From: Ministeria vibrans ATCC 50519
Taxonomy: Eukaryota; Opisthokonta; Filasterea
Length of the DNA stretch: 35,021 nucleotides
Assembly: GCA_943704425.1 (NCBI GenBank)
Contig: CALSCP010002206.1
Coordinates: 4,841-39,861 of the forward strand
Direction: 5' to 3'
In this document: piece by piece, positions 11,186-20,305 of the stretch
Layout: the number at the start of each line of letters is the position of its first letter
Numbering within the stretch: position 1 is the first letter of the stretch
The notes under the pieces: model-generated
The model's database searches: none
The model's input: only the letters and a program-made list of their open reading frames with translations
Told to the model about the DNA's origin: nothing
Made by a program: the position numbers and the translations under genes

Positions 11186-11408
11186 ATGCGCAACAGTGCA
11201 GCACAGGTAAGTGTTCTCACAAGAGATAAGACAAACCAATTTTCCCTTTCGTCCCAAAGTGAGTCGACAACGCAAAAAAAAAAACGTAAACCCCATTGAC
11301 GTTCCTTCACTCCCCCTTCATCAGATGATACCCGAAGTTCTTTTCAGCGTGACGGAACAGTTCACTATCAACGGATTGACGTGCTTCTTGGTCAAATTGT
11401 GTGCTTGA
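11186..11408 (+). CDS. Possible 34-residue micro-gene with one intron
   Basis: An ATG-led 21-nt exon (11186-11206) ends at a perfect GTAAGT donor. The intron ends in a pyrimidine-rich TTCATCAG at 11324. The second exon (11325-11408) runs in phase from MIPEVLFSV to a TGA. The spliced product would be 34 residues, moderately hydrophobic, and I recognise no family. It sits divergently to the Roco-caspase gene. It could instead be the 5' end of a longer transcript, since a second GT lies near the stop codon, or a chance combination of splice signals. Confidence 0.3.
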
Positions 11409-12396
11409 ATTTTGAAATTTGAATAATATTAAATTTTTAGTCGATTGCCGACTGACACCACGATCAATCAGGGACACATTCATCAGACGAACAAGACCGC
11501 TGCCTCAGCTCTAATGTTAATTTATTGTTAAATGCATATTGGATATTGTAGTTACTACTAGTACTTAGTAGCACTGGAAGTTCTCTTTTAAAATGGGTTC
11601 ATTTTCGGTTGAGTTTCCGTCTTACTTTTTATTCAGTAGTTTGGACGGAACGTGTGACTCAAATTCGACTCAACGAACTATTCTGCCGCCCGCAAAAACC
11701 ACCTTCCCGCTGCCCAAGACGACCCCCCCCGCGCCGCCCTAGACACGAGCCACCGACCTACTGACGCAATAGTAGTCCAGGGACTGAACGGATGATTTGA
11801 TCAACCAGTTTCGAAAAAGTTTCTTTTGGTATAAAGTTCTGCCTTTTTTTTTTTTTTTTTTTTTTTTTGTGTTCCNNNGGAATGAGGTTAAGTAGGCGTG
11901 CTACAGATTAAATATTAATTGTTGAGGGAAAAGATTTTTCTCACAAGCGATAAAAACGCACAATGGAAAGAAATGCGGCGCAACGCGGTGCAGCAGGGAC
12001 CACTGTGGCTCCACCGTCTGCGCAGCGGCTGCAGCAGTGCAGGAAACGCCCAATTGGCGTCGCTGGCAGATTCGTGTTGGCGACACGCTCTGCGTTGTGC
12101 CCTTCCTGCGCCCTTTCCGGGCCTGCTTGCGCGCGGTGCGCCGGGATCGGGGGTTTTTATCACGAATGCGGCGGAGGTCGCGGAAAGAAACGTGCAAGAG
12201 AGAGTTCCGTGACAGTTTTAAATGTAGCAAGAAGATAATTATTTTTTTTCTGTATCATCTTCCGACAGTTTTTTTTTCTTTTTTTTTCTGGTTCTGGAAA
12301 TCCGCAGTTAACCACGACGGCAGTTCGCGCGGGTGCCAAGGGCAAGAAAACGCAGTGACTGTGTGAGGGAGGGCGACGAGTGAGGCGCAAGGGAGG
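11409..12396. other. Intergenic region with assembly gap and a GC-rich island
   Basis: Nearly 1 kb. 11409-11875 is AT-rich with a poly-T run and no recognisable gene. 11960-12240 is a conspicuously GC-rich island in which several short ORFs on both strands remain open. One plus-strand frame (11963-12238, 91 codons) has a CPSC...CARCAGIG pattern reminiscent of half of a DnaJ-type zinc-binding motif. I cannot tell a small gene, an unrecognised structured RNA and chance apart. The rest is leader sequence of the HA-domain gene. Confidence 0.5.
11876..11878. other. Assembly gap (NNN)
   Basis: Three ambiguous bases just after a long T homopolymer, so the local sequence is unreliable. Confidence 0.99.
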
Positions 12397-13389
12397 ATGA
12401 ATGAGGAGCAGAAGGGTTTCGCGGAAGAGAGAACTCCGTCGCGGTCTCCGTCGCCGTCGTCGGACGACGCGAACGAAGGCAACGGGGAGGAGCGGCAGGA
12501 GGACACGCGAGAGACGCGTCTGTCGGCGAAGGAGCGTCTGTGGCGCCAGCGATTTTCAGAGCTGCTTGCCTTTCGTGACTTGTTCAACTCGGTGAGTCCA
12601 CCGCAGCGGTGGGAGCACAATCGAGCGATGGGCACGTGGGTGGATACGCAGAGACAACGGTACAGGTCGGGGGCACTGACGCGCATTCGAAAGCGACGGC
12701 TCGACGCGATTGGGTTCTCATGGAAAGGCAGCGGTGTGCGGTGCACGCTGAGTCTGGTGGAAGGCGCACAACTCACGCCCACGACCTTCTCTGAGGCGCG
12801 GCGGCGTGGTTGTGAGTTTGTGGGTCCCGAGGGCATTGAGGCGTCGCGCGAGGTTGACCAGAATTGGCCAACCACCGAGACGGGTGTGGGCGGCGCAGGG
12901 CAACTTCGGGGCGAGGGAGGCGAAGAGCAACGCCGGAAGTCAACGCGCACCGTCAAGCGCACGAGCCAGGTTGAAGAGAGCCGATATGCCTTTGACGAAG
13001 ATGAAGAGTGGGAGGAGTACATTGGTGAGCGACACACGCAGCGCCCGGCCAATGGCAGCGGCGAACCGAGCGGCGCCAAGAGACAGCGCGTCAAGGCCAA
13101 GGCTTCTACTGGCGACGAGCAACAAAGGAGCGAGAAGCAGAGCAATGGGGCACGACGAGCGCCCGACGAGCCGCCAAACACACCAGTGGGCATGTGTCCG
13201 ACCCGAGCTCCCGCCGGTCGACGGCATTCAGCAGCGGATCCGCCGTCGCTCGTCTCGGAGCAATATTTTGATGTTCGTGCGACGCACTCGCTTCCACAGC
13301 GCCCCAAGTCAACTCCCGTCCTTGACATGTACGTGTTCCCTGCTTCAACCCCTCCGCCACCGTCTGTGATCCTGGAGGTTCACTGGTGA
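12397..13389 (+). CDS. Helicase-associated (HA) domain protein
   Basis: Single-exon gene of 330 residues. Residues about 48-110 fit the HA domain (PF03457 family): a tryptophan-led helix (WRQRFSELLAFRDLF), a loop, then MGTWVDTQRQRYRSGAL and RKRRLDAIGFSW. This order of aromatic and basic residues is the family hallmark. HA domains are small helical, probably nucleic-acid-binding modules, found at the ends of bacterial helicases and as stand-alone or tandem units in algae and other protists. Here there is one copy and no helicase motif. The remainder is low-complexity and charged, with an acidic patch EDEEWEEYIG and basic segments, and looks disordered. The ATG at 12397 is the first after an in-frame upstream stop. 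A nuclear DNA-binding role is inference. Confidence 0.75.
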   Translation: MNEEQKGFAEERTPSRSPSPSSDDANEGNGEERQEDTRETRLSAKERLWRQRFSELLAFRDLFNSVSPPQRWEHNRAMGTWVDTQRQRYRSGALTRIRKRRLDAIGFSWKGSGVRCTLSLVEGAQLTPTTFSEARRRGCEFVGPEGIEASREVDQNWPTTETGVGGAGQLRGEGGEEQRRKSTRTVKRTSQVEESRYAFDEDEEWEEYIGERHTQRPANGSGEPSGAKRQRVKAKASTGDEQQRSEKQSNGARRAPDEPPNTPVGMCPTRAPAGRRHSAADPPSLVSEQYFDVRATHSLPQRPKSTPVLDMYVFPASTPPPPSVILEVHW

Positions 13390-14147
13390 GAGGAAACGCA
13401 CGAGAATGAGAAAGAGAGAGAAAGATAAGAGAGTGAGAGTTTTTTTTTTTTTGTAATTATATTGTACCACATGAATGAGTTGTTAAGAGAGACTACAGTG
13501 CGCCGAAGAGAATGTAGATGTATGTAGAGGGGAAGATACGGGCGGGGTGAGGCGGTAAAGCAGCGCACGGACCCGATAAGAAGCGTATCTTTCCCAAACG
13601 TATGTGAGTAGGAGAACCCTTAGGGGCTCAAGAGACACCGCTGGGACTGCTGAGCAGAGCAAGGGATGGAAGGGAGCCGACAGGGGTTGGGATACATGAG
13701 ATGGGCGAGTGGCAGGAGTCAACAAGATTGCAATAACTTAAAGCAGTGTATTTATTATTATTTTTACACATTATTCAGTCGACACAGAGCTGCAGAGGAC
13801 GCCAGATTGTACAAACAGTAATCAGTATAGCTGAGTGGAGAGTGATTAAACAGCAGCTGGCAGCCAGTAAAAATCTCACAGTCGGACGTCCTTTGTGTGT
13901 TCTCACGAAAACGTAACAATTTCTCATTTCATGGTCGTGATCGGTTGAATTTTAATCATTACTTTTTTTTCCCTTTGTATGCCGACTGAAGTGCTTTTCA
14001 ACTTTCACACCCCCACTGCATTCAGCGAGCCTGGTTAAATCCTCCACGCGTGACCCGAGCGACAAGACACGCCGCACATTCGACCCTCACAACCCACACA
14101 CGTCTTCTCAGGGTCGACCTCACAAAGGAACCCTTTTCAACCGCAAA
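13390..14147. other. Intergenic region, nothing recognised
   Basis: Follows the HA-domain gene and precedes the FLZ-like gene. It contains a short poly-T run, a moderately GC-rich purine-biased stretch (about 13490-13720) and AT-rich sequence. Short ORFs on either strand show no family resemblance. I found no tRNA-like or rRNA-like sequence. Confidence 0.6.
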
Positions 14148-14674
14148 ATGAACACTCCGCACCCCTGCTGTGCCCAGTGCCACCGCCGCTGCACGCCCCA
14201 GGTGCGCGACATCTACCTCGGCCACGAGCGTATCTTCTGCACCTTCCCTTGCTTTGCGCGCTTTTCCAACAAGAGCAAAAGGATGACGTCGCTCGACCGC
14301 GACTCTGGAATTGAAATCTCCGACGAGGTAGGCCCCTACGGCTCCCGCCGACGTTGTAGACTTGTAGCTGTGCGTATTATAAATATCTTTTAAGGGAAAG
14401 ACGGTCAGAGAGAGACGTTCTTTCTTTTTTGGGATGAGATGAAATGTGATTGCGAAATCGACCGAATCGACATAATAATCTTCTTTTTTTCTTTGAATCG
14501 ACATAATAATAATCTTCTTTTTTTCTGAAATAATAATCTTCTTCTTTTTTTCTTTTTCTTCCTCTGTAGGAGAGTAAAAAAGAACCGTTTATATGGCCCT
14601 ACTTATGGGATAAACAAACACAATTGACGAAAATGACACGGATGGAGCACAATCGGCTCATTTTGGCGAATTGA
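14148..14674 (+). CDS. Small FLZ-like zinc-finger protein
   Basis: Two exons, 14148-14327 and 14570-14674, joined in phase 0 across a 242-bp intron (GTAGGC...CTGTAG), giving 94 residues. The N-terminal half has four cysteines spaced C8-x2-C11-x19-C31-x3-C35 with DIYLG before the third and FCTFPC around the last pair. Plant FLZ (DUF581) fingers have the same spacing and the same DIY..(6-7 residues)..FCS.EC core. Plant FLZ proteins act as adaptors for the SnRK1 kinase. A serine-containing acidic linker and an aromatic-basic tail (PFIWPYLW) encoded by exon 2 complete the protein. Retaining the intron would give a stop after 81 codons. Alternatives are a TRASH/MYM-type treble-clef finger or a convergent small zinc protein. 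Function not established. Confidence 0.6.
14464..14550 (+). repeat. Imperfect tandem repeat inside the FLZ-like gene intron
   Basis: About three imperfect copies of a unit of roughly 30-35 bp built on AATCGACATAATAAT followed by CTTCTTTTTTTCT, in the 3' half of the intron. They also form a long pyrimidine-rich stretch before the acceptor. Confidence 0.75.
14645..14667. repeat. 23-bp duplicated segment, copy in FLZ-like exon 2
   Basis: Identical to 14752-14774 over 23 bp, with weaker similarity just upstream. The first copy encodes part of the C-terminal tail of the FLZ-like protein; the second lies in the 3' flank. Confidence 0.85.
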
Positions 14675-14835
14675 ACAGAAAATGTAATAATAATTTTATT
14701 ACAATAATAAATTATTATTATGATTAATATTAGTATACAATTGGCGACAATGAGCACAATCGGCTCATTTTGGCTCGGTATTAGTCAATGGCAGAAGATG
14801 TATATACAATTATAGTGATATTTAATAATATTATG

Positions 14836-16070
14836 TTATTCAAGCGGGTTCGACGGATCTGGCTGGGACGGAGAGAGAGTAATGGACGAGGCCCACGGCG
14901 GAATGGAAGGAGAGTAATGAACAAGGACGACGTCGAGGGGAGCGTGGCGGTGAAAGGAGAGGGCGTGCTGGATGGCATCACGAATCCACTCGAGACGGTT
15001 GCCAAAGACACCGCCACCAAGGGCGGTCAGATACACCGAAACACGACGCCTGAGCTGGAGACTGCGCAGTTCGGCCACTGCAAGAGTGGCACGGTATGCA
15101 GCAACAAGAATGAGACGCGCAAAGGGAGCAAACTCATCGGCGGACGTGGTGGCATGGGCATACGCCACTGGGAGAGCGCTGCAGAAGCACTGCGTGACAC
15201 GGTGTGTGTGTGGCGGTGCCACCTGTGTGCTATAGTGCACGGCAATACGACACCGCTGCACAACCAGCTCGGGCAGCTCGGGGTTCTCTACCAGTAGCGC
15301 TGTCACCTTGTTCAGACCTCCCTTGACCGGGAGACAGTATCCATTTTGCATTCGCCACACTCTGCACGAACAATCTCTTTTCTTTTCAGTGTCGTCTTCG
15401 CATTGTTGTTCTCATACCGCGGGTGCGACGAAGTGGGATCATTTCCAAAAAGATCGCCGACGTCTTTCAGCGTGTCGATTTGCGTCGTGTGCTGGCCCTG
15501 GCCACCATAGACAAGGTAGTTGCGGAAGACGGTCGCGGCAGGGGCTGCCAGAGCACACGCTGGGCCCTGGGTGTGGTCGCACGCGTACCGCGCGACTCCA
15601 TGTGCAGGCGTGACCGTGGGCGCGACCATCTCCAAGGCACTACGCGCAAGCAGTGAGTGCCCCAGATCAAATGGCACATCGTATCATTTTTCTCACTTGA
15701 ACTGACTGGCAACTTGAAAGACTGCGTCTGCACTGCTCGGATCGCGTATCAACGCACCCACATCGGTATCCACCCGATGAGAAAAGGTCAATCCTCCCCC
15801 CAGAGGACTTGCAGCGCTCGCTGTGGCGTCCCGAGGGCCGTCAGAGCCACAAACATGAACTTGCGTGGTTGAGCACTCCAGTTGTTTCACCTTTGCGCGC
15901 AATTCACTCAAAGACGGCGTCTCAAATTCGCCCAGGTACTGTCGCGGCCACTCGCTCGTAGGACACTCAAGGTACCCATCGGCGCTCACAGAAAAGTGCG
16001 ATCGGTTCTTCTCAAAATCTTTCGATTCTGTAAATCCAAAAGTGTGCTTGAACCACTTCATCTGAAACAT
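14836..16070 (-). CDS. Conserved macrodomain-like protein
   Basis: Three exons: 16070-15697, 15639-15418 and 15361-14836. Introns are 57 and 56 bp, with phases 2 and 2 in agreement; the product is 373 residues. Splicing reconstructs QVASQFN-ALEM across intron 1. That motif recurs with DHTQGPACALAAPAATVFRNY and YLTALGGGVFGN in a widespread family of proteins in protists, bacteria and large viruses, which I take to have a macrodomain-like (ADP-ribose-binding) fold. The N-terminus (MKWFKHTFGF) is also typical of that family. Biochemical activity is not known to me; binding or hydrolysis of an ADP-ribose derivative is inference. The start could be the ATG at 16070 or the one at 16061, since TTTCAG just before the latter could be an acceptor of a leader intron. 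Convergent with the FLZ-like gene. Confidence 0.7.
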
Positions 16071-16265
16071 GTGTGAGGAGTCACTTAGCAACTGCAACCC
16101 GATGGCATCAATTATATCAAAGAAGAAGAAAGAAAGTATACCACTTCTGCGACAAAAATAAAGATACAATAATAATTATTATTATTATTAATTATTTGCA
16201 AAATTAATCATACTTATAATAAGAATAAATTATAATAATAATTAATTATTTGTTATTGAAATTTC

Positions 16266-19256
16266 TCACTCCTCATCCTCATCGGAATTGGAAAAAATGT
16301 CTTCGCGACTGCTGAGAGGTACTCGATGATCATGGAAACTCTCCAAGAGATCGCCGTCGATGGCAGCGCGATCATCGCGACGTCGCTCGTTGACACGCGC
16401 CCGCACACTGCGCATTGCTTCGACGCTGGATGTGCGCTGCAAGAACCGACTGGCTCGTTGCGCGCGCAAAGCTTCCGTCGCGCGCGAGTCTCGTTCGCTC
16501 ACAAAAAATGCCTCTTCTTCGCGCAACACATCGTGCTCATCGGTTGTGCGCACTCGACGTTGCTCACTGCGAATGTGCTCCGTGAGACTTGTCAATGCTC
16601 CCTCTGCGGCACCCAAACACGCCTCGTCCGGTGTGGTCGGACGAACCCCACTCTCATTCAGCTCACGCCGCACCTCACGCCACACTTGGCCCACTTTCAC
16701 ATCGAGATACCGTTCAATCACCACCATCTTAATACGTTCGCGCGCACTCAGTGTCGCCAAGGCCGCCACTTGTGCGTCCACCAGCAACATCACTAGCCCG
16801 TACACTTTGCAGCGCACATTGTCATTCACATCACTCACAGCCCCGCAGTATCTCACATCACTCGCTAGCGGATTGTCCGTGTCCTCCCTCACACATCCAT
16901 AGTCATCAACCTATGCAACGTCAAAATAAGATTAAAAAAAAAAACAGATCGCATTCGCTCAACATATATTCGTACAGTCACTCCAAGACGCTCCTCTTCC
17001 GCACACCAAATGGCAATGAGCAGCGATAGCGAGCCTCTTGCAGTCGCATTTGTACTGGTATAATTAGTGCTCGAAATGGTGCTGCGCCACTCGGTGAGGT
17101 GCTCGAGAGCAGTGTGGTTGCGCGAGCACAAGTCAAGCAAAAGACCCAACAGGAGACTGTGCAGAAAAGAGGGCGCACGGTCGAGCACGTCGAGCAGACG
17201 AAACACTCCCGAGTGCGCCAGAAAGGCTCCTTCTAGTGGTGCATTTGAACTAGGGTGTGCCAGAGCACTCCAGACACAATCAGTGGCCGCCAAAAGCACA
17301 TCGTCGTAGCCCAAGTGACTTTCGCACTGCGTTGTGTCGTACCACACAAACACACTGATCACCTGCATTCCATTCGCCCGTCCGAATCGCTCCGAGTGCC
17401 CCCACGAGTGTCGACACAGTGCACTCAGTACCATCAGGGCATCGCAGCGCAGTGACACCCGCTCAGCCCTCACCAGTGTCGCCCTATTTCTCGTCATATC
17501 ACGAGTACGACTGAGTAACGTCTCGGTTGTTTCACCTTTTTCCTTTCGCATTGCTTTCAGCTGAACTCGCTCTCGCTCTCCCTTTGCCTCGTCCTCGTCC
17601 AATTCACGCTCCAGCAGTCCCACCAGCAACTCAATTGCCCCGTACTCTCCCAAATCCTCTCGTACCAAATGGCGCACCGCCCGATCAGACGCACTGCCGC
17701 CATGATCAGCAGCCATTGAAGTGGTATCCAAATCCGCGTCGGCGTCAGCGTCATGATCACTTGCCACCGCCAACAGCAGACGTAAGGAGCCGCGCAACAC
17801 GCCCAGCGCATACGCCGACGTCGATCCACCCGTGTCCATGAGACAGCGACTGAGCAGCGATATCACCCGCGCATTCCCTCTCGCGCGCACATACGCGCCA
17901 AGGCAGAGCGGGCACAGCTGTGCAAGCAACGCTAGTGACTGCCTCTGCACCTCCTCACACTGCACACGCGACCACATGACAACGCCACGATGACTGGGTG
18001 TCTTATCTGTCTCTGTCGCCTTGTTGTAATAGTGCGCAGTCGCCTGTGTGAGCAGATGCGCTATGAGCGCGCTATCACTGACGATTGTGAGTGCAGTCAG
18101 ATCACGTGCAAGCACCAGAATAAAACTGTAGAGCAACTGCAAAAACTCGTAGTCGGTGCGATCGTTTGTGAGGGGTAGTCGTGCAACACTGAGTGACGGC
18201 TGATGGTGTGGTGGTGGCACTGAGAAAGTGCCGTCGACGTCGACGGAGCTGGGTGTGATTGTGTCGCGCTGATAGAACGCAAACACAAGGTTGATGGCAT
18301 CGGCAAGCCAGCCGGTGCGGACAATCTCGCTTGAGAGCGCGCGATCGCGTGCCAATTGGGTGGCAATAACGAGCAATTCGTTGCGCTGTTCGCGGTCGTG
18401 CGAGCTCACTGCGAAACGCACTGACTCGCGAAACGCCTGTGTTAGATCACCAATGCTCTCGTGGAAGTGCGACGCACTCGAGCGATTCTCGGCAATGCGC
18501 CAGAGCAACGCTGTCAGTGCAAAAGACTCTTGCGCGACGACAAGCGAGTGGGCTTGTGGTGAGGTGTGCGCGAGAGTGGCGTCGCGCAGCCACACAACGA
18601 GAGCGTGAATCAGTAGGCGATCGTGCACGAGCGCTTCGCGTGTCTGCTCGCACATAGATTCAGCCAGCATCATGGCCAAGTGCAGTGGTGAGAGACGACG
18701 TTGGCGGTTGGGCGCGCGCACGAGCATAAGCGAGACGGAGTCAGCAAGCGACGCAGGCAACAAGGGTTGCATCACATCGACAAGGGCGACAAGTCGCGCG
18801 AGGCCGTCGCACACATCGTCTACAAGAGCGTCACACACGGCGCCAAGCATGGCCAGCTCGCTTGCAAAAAGTGCAACGCTACGTGCATACTGATCGCGCT
18901 CACTTGCTGTCTGCGGCACCAGCTTGGCACACAGCAGCTGCGCCAGTCCGCGCAACGGCTCAATGTAAGCCTTGGCAGCGCCGCTCTCTTCGTGGCTCAT
19001 CTCAAGACGCTCACGACAAGCGCGTACAATCAAAGCGAGCGTTGAGGCGTGCTCCACGCTCAGAAAAGTGCCTACAGTATAAAATTTTTGTGTGGCTCGC
19101 CTTTTTCCCTCTCTCACCTTTGCGGACGAGGTTTCGAATGGCTGCAGCATGTCGTTCGAACATGTTGGCGGAATGACGGTCCTGGAGGACATCAAGGACG
19201 GCCGTAGGGGCGAGTGCGTTTGCGGAGTCCAAGTCGGGCGTTGGTTGCGATGGCAA
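16266..19256 (-). CDS. CFAP69: CFAP69, armadillo-like ciliary protein
   Basis: Three exons: about 19256-19118, 19071-16976 and 16910-16266, with introns of 46 and 65 bp in consistent phase. The product is about 959 residues against roughly 941 for the human protein. It is helical and Leu/Ala-rich throughout, as expected for armadillo-like repeats. Diagnostic C-terminal features are IWCAEEERLGV followed, after splicing, by DDYGCVREDTDNPL, then ERIKMVVIERYLDVKVGQVW and GVRPTTPDEA. CFAP69 associates with the ciliary axoneme and is needed for sperm flagella and olfactory cilia in mammals, so its presence implies a flagellated stage. The first in-frame ATG is at 19163 (MFERHAAA). Family-like sequence extends upstream to a possible acceptor CACTCAG near 19262, so the true start may lie in an unseen leader exon. 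Confidence 0.82.
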
Positions 19257-19343
19257 CGGCTGAGTGTAATATATAAAAATGGGGGAAGAAAAGAGGGCGA
19301 GAGAACGAGCATGAGCGGGGGGATATTGCGTTTTTGGAGTTGA

Positions 19344-19514
19344 ATAATAAGTTCATGCAGAACGGAGGTGGGGTACTTTTAATCGAACAGACATGAATAA
19401 TAAAGTAAAGATGACTGGCGATGATTTAGTTGTTATTCATGTCTATTCGCTTAAAAGTACGCCGTACGCCACCTCCGTAAATAGGCTCCGTTCTGCATCA
19501 ACTTATATCTTATT
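19344..19514. repeat. Imperfect inverted repeat (foldback/MITE-like)
   Basis: The left arm (about 19344-19403) and right arm (about 19430-19514) are reverse complements over several blocks. These include GCAGAACGGA, the GTACTTTTAA core and AGACATGAATA, separated by a loop of about 26 bp. The right arm carries short insertions. No ORF is present. It could be a miniature foldback transposon or the source of a hairpin RNA. Confidence 0.8.
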
Positions 19515-19725
19515 ATGAAAATATTATCCAACAATACTTCAACTTTATACTCTTATCATATCGCATTGTTCATGGTAAAATTGTGAAATATTCTCGACCA
19601 GTTGCCAGTTGACCCAAATGACCAGCAGGGAATTCGAAGCAGCCCTTTTATCCCCCCAATGATCTTATTGATTCAGACTCAAGAGAATATTTTGCGATCA
19701 AAGAGACGATTTCTGAGTTTTGATC

Positions 19726-19903
19726 ATGAGTGCTGCGGCGCTTCTGCAGTTCTGCCTCCGTGTCGCACTTTTTTTTTCACACCAGATCTCTCTCACTGAA
19801 AAATTCGACACGACTACCACCGCTACAGTAAGCTGCATACATTTTGGGCAAGTGAACGGGACGTACTTTCTCTACGGCGAATGGTACGGCGACGGCGCCT
19901 ACG
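19726..19903 (+). CDS. Possible N-terminal part of a small secreted protein, cut by assembly gap
   Basis: An ATG at 19726 opens a 59-codon frame to the gap. It begins MSAAALLQFCLRVALFF, a short hydrophobic stretch compatible with a signal peptide, and later reads YFLYGEWYGDGAY with repeated Gly-Tyr. The frame after the gap is unknowable. A potential GTAAGC donor lies within it near 19828. I recognise no family, and this may be chance. Confidence 0.25.
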
Positions 19904-19913
19904 NNNNNNNNNN
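19904..19913. other. Assembly gap (10 N)
   Basis: Ten ambiguous bases followed by a run of G, indicating unresolved sequence of unknown true length. Confidence 0.99.
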
Positions 19914-20305
19914 GGGGGGGGTGACGGGTGTGTGGGTCAGGCGGTCCGCATGGGATCTACGGTTATGGCTGCGGGAAATAACTAACACCACACAGTAATA
20001 ACTTTGCTGCTCGCAAACAAAATATCGGAGCGTATTTGCGTGTGTCGTGTGCTTCCAGAGCTTGAAAATAGTGTTAGGGTGCCGGTGATGGTGGTGGGGG
20101 CGGCGGTGAGGGGAAGTGACTGTATTTTGTCTCCCTATTCCAGACGAGTCTCGCCGCTCGACCCAATACCTAATTTATGCACATTACGCAATTCTCGACT
20201 GTCGAAAATATTTCGGTCGAGTTTCGACTTTCGACAAACTTATAGACAAATCATAAAAATTACCTGCCTAGGCCCTACGGTGTCAGACTATCTCGAACGC
20301 CTATA

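Larger units (their letters stand above)
19257..20305. other. Intergenic region with foldback element and assembly gap
   Basis: About 1 kb between the divergent CFAP69 and PLAAT/LRAT-like genes. It contains the imperfect inverted repeat, a possible truncated secreted ORF and a 10-N gap, each listed separately. 19920-20305 holds a G-rich run and several TCGA-rich near-palindromes around 20190-20240. No other gene is supported. Confidence 0.6.

Noticed and set aside
10484-11310. Overlapping frames on both strands across the 82-bp duplication
   Set aside because: Open in several frames at once because of the low stop-codon content of the repeat. No domain, and conflicting strands.
11901-12230. 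109-codon minus-strand frame rich in Arg/Lys, resembling a small ribosomal protein
   Set aside because: No specific family motif, and equally long frames are open on the other strand. Left as an unassigned GC-rich island.
12592-12606. Apparent 15-nt intron (GTGAGTCCACCGCAG) in the HA-domain gene
   Set aside because: Too short compared with the 46-bp minimum seen here, in frame, and the encoded residues fit the loop before MGTWV in the HA domain.
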